Below the pieces are notes generated by a model, which was not told the DNA's origin, made no database searches, and saw nothing but the letters and a program-made list of their open reading frames with translations. 8,143 bases of DNA from a bacterium (GTDB taxonomy: Bacteria; Patescibacteriota; Saccharimonadia; Saccharimonadales; UBA4665). How positions within the stretch are numbered: position 1 is the first letter of the stretch; each line of letters opens with the position of its first letter. The stretch lies in contig JAJZHX010000009.1 in NCBI GenBank assembly GCA_021804315.1, forward strand, positions 3,562-11,704, written 5' to 3'. Positions 1-5,876 of this stretch are shown piece after piece. A program made the position numbers and the translations under genes.

Positions 1-66
1 AGTTTGATGAATTTATTCATTGACTGACACAGTCAATCAAATGATTTTAAGACATGATGTTTCGTC

Positions 67-141
67 GGGGTGGGTTGAAGGGTTTTTATTTTAGGACAAT
101 ATTTTGTCCTTAGTAACGGGCTAACGAGCGGTGCCCACCCC
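67..141. other. Possible pseudoknot pairing in structured region
   Basis: GGGGTGGG at 67-74 is perfectly complementary to CCCACCCC at 134-141. The latter sits in the 15-base apical loop of the long hairpin at 111-161, and a separate hairpin (AGGACAA, loop TATT, TTGTCCT; 93-110) lies between the two strands. This is the geometry of a pseudoknot. The pairing is GC-rich inside AT-rich DNA, so chance is not the easiest explanation. A 7-bp hairpin at 19-37 (ATTGACT, loop GACAC, AGTCAAT) lies further left. The sequence does not say which strand is transcribed, and I recognise no named RNA family (no tmRNA, RNase P, SRP or 6S motifs). Confidence 0.35.
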
Positions 142-161
142 CTCTCGTTGGCCCGTTATTA
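111..161. terminator. Long hairpin after pth, possible terminator
   Basis: Arms 111-128 and 144-161 form an almost uninterrupted 18-bp stem with only G-T wobbles, around a 15-base loop. On the minus strand the hairpin starts three bases after the pth stop codon, so it fits the end of the der-pth transcript. However, no T run follows on that strand. On the plus strand a weak T-rich tail (TTTTATATT, 163-171) follows, so it could equally terminate a gene entering from the left. Terminator function is inferred; the stem itself is directly visible. Confidence 0.4.
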
Positions 162-164
162 GTT

Positions 165-803
165 TTATATTAAAAAGCTTCGAGTCTCAGAGTTTAATTT
201 ACCACCATATAAATACTCAGATATTATCGAATTAATCTCTGTTTTAAGATTGGTAAGCTGTTTTTGCTCTTCAGGCGTAAACTTAGCTAGAACAAAATCT
301 TCTGTTGTGGCTAATTCCTGCTTAGGCCCTATGCCAATTCTGACACGATTATAGTTTTCCCCGATAACTTTACTTATGGACTTTATGCCATTATGTCCGG
401 CGCTGGTACCGCCTGTCCTAAGGCGAATTTGGCCAAAATTTACATCTAAATCATCGTGGATAACGAGTATATTTTCGGGTAAAATTTGGTAAAAATGACT
501 AACTTGGTGGACTGCTTCTCCGCTTAAATTCATGAAAGTTGTTGGTTTAATGGCTATTACCTTAATGCCATTAATATTGCCTTGGCTGAAACTAGCCTTG
601 AAGTTTTTTCTTATTAGCCAATCACTTAAGCTCTGATTGTTGCTGACAAAATAGTCTAAGCACATAAACCCGACGTTATGTCTGGTTAGATTATATTCTT
701 TACCTGGGTTACCAAGTCCAACAATTAAAATGGTTTTATTTAAACCAATATTATAGAAATTAGTTGGAGTAGCAGTTTGCGGTATTTTTTGTAACCAGCC
801 CAT
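165..803 (-). CDS. pth: Peptidyl-tRNA hydrolase
   Basis: Cytosolic enzyme that cleaves the ester bond of peptidyl-tRNAs dropped from ribosomes, recycling tRNA. The 212-residue product carries the bacterial Pth signatures: GLGNPG (residues 29-34, substrate-binding Asn32), RHNVGF with the catalytic His42, FMNLSG (Asn92), IHDDLD with the conserved Asp117, and GHNG (Asn138). All residues aligned with the E. coli active site are present. About 22 residues precede the usual start of the family (normally only a few before IVGLGNPG). No internal ATG offers a shorter start, so the extension may be real or initiation may use a rare codon. The ATG lies 5 bases after the der stop codon, and an AAGGAG at the end of der, 14 bases upstream, may help translation re-start. 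It forms an operon with der. Confidence 0.95.
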   Translation of the reverse strand: MGWLQKIPQTATPTNFYNIGLNKTILIVGLGNPGKEYNLTRHNVGFMCLDYFVSNNQSLSDWLIRKNFKASFSQGNINGIKVIAIKPTTFMNLSGEAVHQVSHFYQILPENILVIHDDLDVNFGQIRLRTGGTSAGHNGIKSISKVIGENYNRVRIGIGPKQELATTEDFVLAKFTPEEQKQLTNLKTEINSIISEYLYGGKLNSETRSFLI

Positions 804-808
804 AATCT

Positions 809-2167
809 TTAAGCTAGCTCCTTAGTAGGACTTTTACCGTGTTTATGAGTTACATGTTTTTCTATAAACCATATTTGTAAAGGCGAACCTTCAAAATTAA
901 ATGATTGTCTTAGCTTAGTTTCTAAGTATCTTTTGTAACTCCAATGAATATGTTTTGTTGAGCTACCAAATATTTTAAAAGCTGGTGTTAAATTATCCGC
1001 TTCTTGAACAATATAGTTAAGTTTTGGCGAATATCTACCGGTACCGGCAGGCGGATGACTTAAGACAGCCTTTTTTAGCCAGTTATTTAAAGTGCTTGTG
1101 GCGATTTTAGTTTGACGATTTTTATTTATTTGAAGTATTAAATCAAAAATTTTAGCAACATTTTGTCCAGTAAGACTACTTGTAAAAATAAGTGGCGCCC
1201 AGGGGACAAAGTCAAAATTAGCACTAATTTTTGGGGCTAGAGCATCTCGAGTATAAGCATCTTTATTAATTACACTATCCCATTTACTGACAACTAAAAT
1301 TAACCCCTTACCAGCATCTTTAATCATGCCTGCTATTTTTTGGTCTAATTGCACATTAAGCTCATTGACATCCATAACTAGTAAGCAAATATCTGATCTT
1401 TCTATTGCACTTAGGGTTCTAATGACACTAAAAAGTTCTACACCAGCTTTAATTTTACCTTTGCGCCTAATGCCAGCCGTGTCAATTAAGCTTATGTCTT
1501 TAGACATATATTTTATTGTTTTAGAGTTAAGATCTCTAGTCGTGCCAGCTCGATCGGACACTATTGCTAACTGTTTGTTTAATAAGCTATTAAAAAGCTT
1601 TGACTTGCCAACGTTGGGTCGCCCTACTATTGCTACATTTAAGTAATCAGAATTATTTTTGCCGGTAACTTTAGGTATTTCCTTTAACAAACTATCGACT
1701 AGTTCTTTAATGCCTGTTTTTTGAGTTGCTGATGTGTAGAATATTTTTTTTATGCCTAGTTTTTCAAAACCAAAGGTTTCCTTTAGATTAACTTGATCAG
1801 ACTTATTGACTACAAGAGTTATAGGCTTTTGACTCTTAAGAGCTATTTTAGCCACTTTGCGATCTTCTTCGGTAATTGGTACATTAGCTTCAACTATAAC
1901 CCAGATAATATCGGCACTATCAATAGCTTGAGTAATTTGTTCTTGTATAGTGAACTCAAAGTCATCTTCCGGATCTTTTAAACCGGCAGTATCAACTAAC
2001 CAAAAATTATAACCATTTAAACTAGCTTTAGCCATGACACTATCTCTGGTAGTGCCTGGTTCTCTAGCCACAATTGCTTCTTTATTGTCTAAGATAGAGT
2101 TAAAAATGCTAGATTTACCAACATTTGCTCTACCAACAATAGCTATAATAGGTAGTTTTTTTGTCAC
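809..2167 (-). CDS. der: Ribosome biogenesis GTPase Der (EngA)
   Basis: Tandem-domain GTPase needed for assembly of the 50S ribosomal subunit. The 452 residues show G domain 1 (P-loop GRANVGKS 12-19, DTAG 59-62, NKSD 121-124), G domain 2 (P-loop GRPNVGKS 182-189, DTAG 229-232, SKWD 294-297), and a C-terminal KH-like domain from about 350, with the typical RYLETKLRQSFNFEGSPLQI stretch near 413-432. Length is normal for the family. The second G4 motif reads SKWD instead of NKWD, and the first P-loop has Ala where Pro is usual; see the finding on this. The start is GTG at 2167: in-frame stops (TAA TAA) lie just upstream and no earlier start exists. No Shine-Dalgarno is seen, and a TATAAT box ends only 9 bases before the start, suggesting a leaderless mRNA. 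pth follows 5 bases downstream. Confidence 0.96.
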   Translation of the reverse strand: MTKKLPIIAIVGRANVGKSSIFNSILDNKEAIVAREPGTTRDSVMAKASLNGYNFWLVDTAGLKDPEDDFEFTIQEQITQAIDSADIIWVIVEANVPITEEDRKVAKIALKSQKPITLVVNKSDQVNLKETFGFEKLGIKKIFYTSATQKTGIKELVDSLLKEIPKVTGKNNSDYLNVAIVGRPNVGKSKLFNSLLNKQLAIVSDRAGTTRDLNSKTIKYMSKDISLIDTAGIRRKGKIKAGVELFSVIRTLSAIERSDICLLVMDVNELNVQLDQKIAGMIKDAGKGLILVVSKWDSVINKDAYTRDALAPKISANFDFVPWAPLIFTSSLTGQNVAKIFDLILQINKNRQTKIATSTLNNWLKKAVLSHPPAGTGRYSPKLNYIVQEADNLTPAFKIFGSSTKHIHWSYKRYLETKLRQSFNFEGSPLQIWFIEKHVTHKHGKSPTKELA

Positions 2168-2176
2168 GTCTTATTA

Positions 2177-2182
2177 ATTATA
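2177..2182 (-). promoter_or_regulatory. -10 box of der-pth promoter
   Basis: A perfect TATAAT on the minus strand ends 9 bases before the GTG of der. A good -35 hexamer is not evident at the expected spacing (CTTATA is the nearest candidate). If used, transcription would start at or within a few bases of the start codon, giving a leaderless message. Confidence 0.5.
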
Positions 2183-2214
2183 TCTTAAAACTAGCAAGAT
2201 ATAAGAAAAAAACT

Positions 2215-2243
2215 TTGGAAATTAATAGATAGTATCTTATACT
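2215..2243 (+). promoter_or_regulatory. Promoter of the 92-residue orphan gene
   Basis: TTGGAA (2215-2220), a 17-base spacer and TATACT (2238-2243) form a sigma-70-like promoter on the plus strand. The -10 box ends 9 bases before the ATG at 2253, the same distance as for der on the other strand. No ribosome binding site fits between them, so this transcript may also be leaderless. Confidence 0.5.
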
Positions 2244-2252
2244 TTTCACCAA

Positions 2253-2531
2253 ATGAGTTTTCCAAAAAATCCTAATTTCCCTCAGGCCTTAAGCTTGAAC
2301 GAACTAGCATCGTGTAAGCAGTTTGCAGTTTTTATAGGTGGTAAAGTAGTTCGAGAAGCTGTTTTTAGTAAATTCCCAAGTGACTATATTGAAGAATTTG
2401 GTTGGCCCTCTCTTGTTGCAAAAGACCTTAATACTTTGCAAGAATTCGCTATAGATCTGCGTGAGTATGGAGTTGTACCTTTTGAAGATGGACATTGGTC
2501 AGAAAATTACTTATTAGCAATTACTTTATAA
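2253..2531 (+). CDS. Small protein of unknown function (92 aa)
   Basis: I do not recognise this family. The protein is 92 residues with no signal peptide or membrane segment. It has mixed composition with a hydrophobic segment near residues 24-39 (FAVFIGGKVVREAVF), Trp at two positions, one Cys (residue 21), and an acidic C-terminal half, so it looks like a small folded cytosolic protein. It is the only clear plus-strand protein gene in the core half of the window. It is divergent from der, and its 3' end overlaps the 3' end of the pseudouridine synthase gene by 25 bases. A promoter-like TTGGAA/TATACT pair directly precedes the ATG, which supports it over the shorter opposite-strand ORF. Reality of the gene is likely; function is open. 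Confidence 0.65.
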   Translation: MSFPKNPNFPQALSLNELASCKQFAVFIGGKVVREAVFSKFPSDYIEEFGWPSLVAKDLNTLQEFAIDLREYGVVPFEDGHWSENYLLAITL

Positions 2532-3169
2532 TGACCGACTTCTAAGTTGCCTAAATTATATTTGCCAATTGTTTGCCGATGCAGAGTTATTACTTTATAG
2601 CCTAAGAAGTCAAAAGTTCGTCTTATTTGTCGATTACGTCCTTCTCGCATACTTACCTGCCAGAGTTTATTATTTAATCTTTTAAGCTCAAGTTTACTGA
2701 GACCATCTTCAAGTTTGATACCTTTTAAAATATGTTTTTCGTCGCCGGGCATAAGCGGTTTATCTAGCTCTACTAAATAACTTTTAATTTTGCAATAGCG
2801 AGGGTGTGTTAACTGAAGAGCTAAGTTACCGTCGTTAGTTAGTAACAACAGACCGGAGGAGTCTTTATCTAAGCGACCAACTAGTTTTAAATCAGCATAT
2901 TTTGTAGGGAGTAATTTATAGACAGTAGGAGCGCCTTGACTAACTCGGCTACAAATATAGCCTGTAGGCTTGTTAAGCATAACAAGTAAATTTGCTTGGA
3001 GTTTTAAAAGTTGACCGTTTAGTCTGACAATATCTTGATTATTTACTTTTTCACCAGTCTTAGCCACCCGACCATTAATTGTAACGCTAGATCTAGCAAT
3101 TAAAATATCTGCTCTTCTTCTACTAAGACCTGTTGTTTGAGCAACAAATTTATTAATTCGAGTGTCCAT
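2507..3169 (-). CDS. rRNA pseudouridine synthase, RluB/RsuA family
   Basis: Converts a specific uridine in ribosomal RNA to pseudouridine; RluB acts on 23S and RsuA on 16S rRNA, and the sequence alone does not decide which. With the start used here the protein is 220 residues. An N-terminal S4 RNA-binding domain (residues 1-45, SRRRADILI and VTINGRV) precedes the catalytic domain, with GRLDKDSSGLLLLTNDG (98-114, catalytic Asp101) and the family motif GRNRQIRRTFDFLGYKV (177-193). The frame stays open to 3325, but those 52 extra codons lie inside the response-regulator gene and look unrelated to the family. The ATG at 3169 begins exactly where the S4 domain should, 16 bases after the regulator stop. 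No Shine-Dalgarno is seen, so translation may be coupled. The 3' end overlaps the convergent 92-aa gene by 25 bases. Confidence 0.9.
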   Translation of the reverse strand: MDTRINKFVAQTTGLSRRRADILIARSSVTINGRVAKTGEKVNNQDIVRLNGQLLKLQANLLVMLNKPTGYICSRVSQGAPTVYKLLPTKYADLKLVGRLDKDSSGLLLLTNDGNLALQLTHPRYCKIKSYLVELDKPLMPGDEKHILKGIKLEDGLSKLELKRLNNKLWQVSMREGRNRQIRRTFDFLGYKVITLHRQTIGKYNLGNLEVGHYKVIANK

Positions 3170-3185
3170 TGATTTGCTTGGCAAT

Positions 3186-4388
3186 TTATATGCCTGGTTG
3201 GGCTGGAGGAATGTTTGTACTATCTTGGTTTGTTGGACTAAACTGACTTGAAGGCAACAAACTTTCTCCTTTTGCTTCTTCTGCGGCCAGCAACGCTTGA
3301 ATATCTGGCTTGTTATTGAGTTCACTATTAGGAGTTGGGGTTATAACCTTTTCGTGAGACATCGATTTAACTGATGAGTTATTCAATGAACTTATTTTTT
3401 CATTACTATCTTGTTGCTCGATAGTATCATCAGCGTCTAAGCTAGTAGTGGAACTGCTTGTCGATGGAGTGCTTACGGCGGTATTCATGTCGAGGGGGCC
3501 AGAGTTATTAAGATCATTTACCGCCTGATCAATTAACTGCGAATTATTTTGGGCAGTACCATTATCCATAGTAGTAGTTGGGTCTAGTGGAGTAGTTGAT
3601 TCTGTACTTGTTGCTGTCGGCATACTATTAACAAAATCAGTGATTTGAGATTGCAATGTTGCTTCTTCGTTTGAACTTGTAACGGACTGTTGAGCGATGT
3701 TATTTAAGTTTTCCTGGCCTTGGCTTACAGTTTGCAAGGGTTGTGATGAAGTGATTGTTTCCGGAGTAACACTAATTGGGTTATTCACTAAACTTGAAGC
3801 TGAAGATGTTTGAGGAGTTTGATCTGATGAAGCCGTATTAGCTGGCTGAACACTTGGGCTGATAGTATTACTAGGGTCTGTAGTCAACATTGAAGGTGTA
3901 TTCACTGATTGAGGTGTTGTTAGAGGTTGAGGTGGTGGTATAGCATTGCTCTGGCTATTCTCTGAAGGAGTAGCCGGGTTAACTGTCGGTGCTTGACTGC
4001 TAGTCTGAGAGTCTGAGGGTTGATCCTCTAGTAACTCATGAGCAGTCCTGACGATATCTTCAAGGGTTACCTGCGACTTAACTAGATAGCGATCAGCTCC
4101 AAGATTATTAGCTCGTTGTTGATCATCATTTTGTCCTAAGGCTGTTAGCATAATAACCCGAACGTTTTTTAGACCATCTGTATTTTTTATTATATCTAAC
4201 ATTTCAAAACCACTTATTTTAGGCATCATCACATCAGAAATTATTAGATCAGGTTTTTCAGCCTTAGCAACCGCTAAGGCTTCCTCCCCATCTTTAGCAG
4301 TTACAATCGTGTAACCTTCAGCCTGTAGTCTTGCCTCGTATATCTCTCTTAAATTATTGTCGTCTTCAACTAGTAATAACTTTGACAT
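3186..4388 (-). CDS. Response regulator with long disordered tail
   Basis: Receiver protein of a two-component system, presumably phosphorylated by the histidine kinase encoded just upstream. Residues 1-122 form a complete REC domain: acidic pair Asp9/Asp10, phospho-acceptor Asp52 (SDVMMP), Thr82 (LTA) and Lys104. Residues from about 123 to 400 are low-complexity, rich in Ser, Thr, Asn, Gln and Pro, with no Arg, Trp, Cys or Tyr and only a few Lys. No DNA-binding or enzymatic output domain is present. Three short stretches could form helices: around 248-256, around 284-294, and PDIQALLAAEEAKGE (361-375). The ATG is preceded by AAGG at 4398-4401, nine bases upstream. How it signals is not evident: it may act through partner binding by the tail, or as a phosphate sink. 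Confidence 0.9.
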   Translation of the reverse strand: MSKLLLVEDDNNLREIYEARLQAEGYTIVTAKDGEEALAVAKAEKPDLIISDVMMPKISGFEMLDIIKNTDGLKNVRVIMLTALGQNDDQQRANNLGADRYLVKSQVTLEDIVRTAHELLEDQPSDSQTSSQAPTVNPATPSENSQSNAIPPPQPLTTPQSVNTPSMLTTDPSNTISPSVQPANTASSDQTPQTSSASSLVNNPISVTPETITSSQPLQTVSQGQENLNNIAQQSVTSSNEEATLQSQITDFVNSMPTATSTESTTPLDPTTTMDNGTAQNNSQLIDQAVNDLNNSGPLDMNTAVSTPSTSSSTTSLDADDTIEQQDSNEKISSLNNSSVKSMSHEKVITPTPNSELNNKPDIQALLAAEEAKGESLLPSSQFSPTNQDSTNIPPAQPGI

Positions 4389-4397
4389 TGCTAATTA

Positions 4398-4433
4398 CCT
4401 TTTTAATGCTTATGTTTAATTCATATTGTATCA
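4398..4433 (-). promoter_or_regulatory. Candidate promoter and RBS of the response regulator
   Basis: In the 76-base gap after the kinase gene, the minus strand carries an extended -10 (TGATACAAT, 4425-4433) without a convincing -35. About 24 bases further on is AAGG (4398-4401), nine bases before the ATG. The regulator may thus be transcribed both from the kinase promoter and from its own. The RBS is fairly supported; the promoter is weak. Confidence 0.3.
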
Positions 4434-4464
4434 TGATGTAGTTAAATATGTAACAAATACTAAT

Positions 4465-5700
4465 TTAAGGTAAGTTAGTAGCTGTAATCTGGCTTTGTAT
4501 CTTTTCAGCCTTTTCGGAAGATAATCTTGGAAAATTTATATAGAAAGTACTGCCTTTATTAAGCTCACTCTCAACCCAGATACGTCCATTATACAGTTCA
4601 ACTATTTTGCGACAAATAAATAAGCCTAATCCTGTTCCACCTACTGTCCTGGTGGCAGAGCTATCAACACGATAAAATTTTTGAAAAAGATGAGGAACAT
4701 CTTCTTTTGGAATGCCTGTCCCAGTGTCTCTGACGAAGCATTGAACAACTTGATCATTGCCCGTTAAGCCAATTGTTATCTTACCTTGCGGAGTATACTT
4801 AACGGCATTATCGAAAAGATTGGTAATTACTTCTCTGATTCGATCTGGGTCAACATAAACGTAGTAAAGCGGTTGTATGACCCTTTCACCTCCTTGTTTG
4901 GCGTTAATAACCGAGCTATTAGTTTCACTGCCTGAAACAAAATCGACGACCAAATTTTTATTAGTAGCAACCAGACGAAGGTCATTAATTAACTGTTCCA
5001 AGAAATCACCCATTTCTACTAGAGTCGGATGACTAGTTAAGCGTCCGTCTTCTGCTTTGGCACTAGTTAAGAGATCTTGAAAGAGTTGGCCTAAGTGTTG
5101 GGTTGAAGCATGAGCTTTTTCAATATATCCTCTAGCACGAGTATCAATAGTAGATACTTTGTCGTTTAAGGCTAAAGCTAGGTAGCCTTCTATGGCCGCT
5201 ACTGGTGTGCGCATCTCATGACTGGCGGTACTTATAAAGTCTGCCCTTTGTTGCTCATTCGATCTTTCTTCGCTGACATTATTAAGAACAGCTACTGCTT
5301 GGTAAACCTTATTTTCACTATTAACCAACGGAGTTATATGAATTCGGATTGGAATATTTTGACCATCTCTACTTAGAAGAGTTAAATCAGTGTTTGTAGT
5401 TGCTTGATTAGAACTGAAAACTAAGTGCATAGGGTTTTGATTAGGTTCGAGACTTTCCCCTTTATCGTTTACTAGTTGAACTACTGAGTCGACACTAATT
5501 CCTCTGGCCTCTTCAGTATTCCAGCCACAAAGTTTAGACGCACTAGGGTTTATCATCTGAATAGTCAGGCTTTCATCTACTAATATGACGCCATCATCTA
5601 TGCTATCGATAATTACTTTTGCTTGAAGCGTGGGATCAACTTTTGCGTCTTTTGATGTAACTTTTGTGCTATCGTTGTGTGGAAATAAATTGAAACTCAT
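4465..5700 (-). CDS. Soluble PAS-domain sensor histidine kinase
   Basis: Autophosphorylating sensor kinase, 411 residues with the ATG chosen here. A PAS fold occupies about residues 25-145 (IDSIDDGVILVD, then INPSASKLCGWNTEEARG, and a C-terminal cap ending NNVSEERS). The dimerisation/phospho-acceptor domain follows with ASHEMRTPVAAIEGYL (His161). The ATPase domain has the N-box NLFDNAVKY (Asn298), G1 DTGTGIP (325-331) and G2 GGTGLGL (354-360). There is no signal peptide or transmembrane helix, so it senses something in the cytosol, or is recruited by a partner. The frame extends eight codons upstream to a TTG. The ATG at 5700 is preferred because AAGG (5710-5713) lies nine bases before it, the same spacing as for the response regulator downstream. 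The kinase and regulator are 76 bases apart and presumably cognate. Confidence 0.93.
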   Translation of the reverse strand: MSFNLFPHNDSTKVTSKDAKVDPTLQAKVIIDSIDDGVILVDESLTIQMINPSASKLCGWNTEEARGISVDSVVQLVNDKGESLEPNQNPMHLVFSSNQATTNTDLTLLSRDGQNIPIRIHITPLVNSENKVYQAVAVLNNVSEERSNEQQRADFISTASHEMRTPVAAIEGYLALALNDKVSTIDTRARGYIEKAHASTQHLGQLFQDLLTSAKAEDGRLTSHPTLVEMGDFLEQLINDLRLVATNKNLVVDFVSGSETNSSVINAKQGGERVIQPLYYVYVDPDRIREVITNLFDNAVKYTPQGKITIGLTGNDQVVQCFVRDTGTGIPKEDVPHLFQKFYRVDSSATRTVGGTGLGLFICRKIVELYNGRIWVESELNKGSTFYINFPRLSSEKAEKIQSQITATNLP

Positions 5701-5709
5701 AATGCTTAA

Positions 5710-5713
5710 CCTT
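5710..5713 (-). promoter_or_regulatory. Ribosome binding site deciding the kinase start
   Basis: AAGG on the minus strand, nine bases before the ATG at 5700. It lies inside the longer TTG-started reading and so favours the internal ATG as the true start. Confidence 0.5.
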
Positions 5714-5757
5714 AATTTTAGCAAAAATTAAAGCTTTTGTAGCCAAAGTTTATTAAA

Positions 5758-5786
5758 TAGACTAGTAAAAGCATATTTGTTAGTAT
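5758..5786 (+). promoter_or_regulatory. Candidate promoter of tRNA-Glu
   Basis: TAGACT (5758-5763), a 17-base spacer and TAGTAT (5781-5786) precede the tRNA. The expected transcription start is within about ten bases of the mature 5' end. Both hexamers are imperfect matches. Confidence 0.35.
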
Positions 5787-5801
5787 ATTTGAGACACTAA
5801 T

Positions 5802-5876
5802 GGCCTCATCGTCTAGCGGCTAGGACGCTGGGTTCTCATCTCAGCAACCGGGGTTCGATTCCCCGTGAGGTCACCA
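5802..5876 (+). tRNA. tRNA-Glu (anticodon CTC)
   Basis: A complete cloverleaf with the 3' CCA encoded (5874-5876). The acceptor stem GGCCTCA/TGAGGTC has 7 pairs including one G-T, and discriminator base A is at 5873. The anticodon stem CTGGG/CTCAG encloses the loop TTCTCAT, giving anticodon CTC, which reads GAG glutamate codons. The T arm is CGGGG-TTCGATT-CCCCG. The gene is divergent from the histidine kinase gene. Its 3' half is also the end of the recombinase gene on the opposite strand and probably serves as the attachment site of the element to the right. The tRNA itself appears intact, as expected when an element rebuilds the 3' end of its target. Confidence 0.96.
5836..5876. other. Probable attachment site (tRNA-Glu 3' half)
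   Basis: The junction between AT-rich core DNA and the more GC-rich recombinase gene falls at the 3' end of the tRNA, and the recombinase reading frame runs into it. Integrated elements commonly carry a copy of the tRNA 3' end that restores the gene on insertion. The exact crossover point cannot be placed because the second copy is not in this window. Confidence 0.5.

Noticed and set aside
1326..1646. Plus-strand frame of 106 codons
   Set aside because: It is antisense to the well-supported der gene and has no promoter, RBS or recognisable domain.
2304..2495. Minus-strand 63-codon frame opposite the 92-aa gene
   Set aside because: No promoter or RBS; the plus-strand frame is longer and has a promoter at the right place.
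3170..3325. Longer start for the pseudouridine synthase gene
   Set aside because: The extra 52 codons lie in another frame of the response-regulator tail and do not resemble the family, whose S4 domain begins at the ATG at 3169.
5701..5724. Upstream TTG start for the histidine kinase
   Set aside because: The internal ATG at 5700 has an AAGG nine bases upstream, as in the response regulator, and the eight extra residues add no domain.
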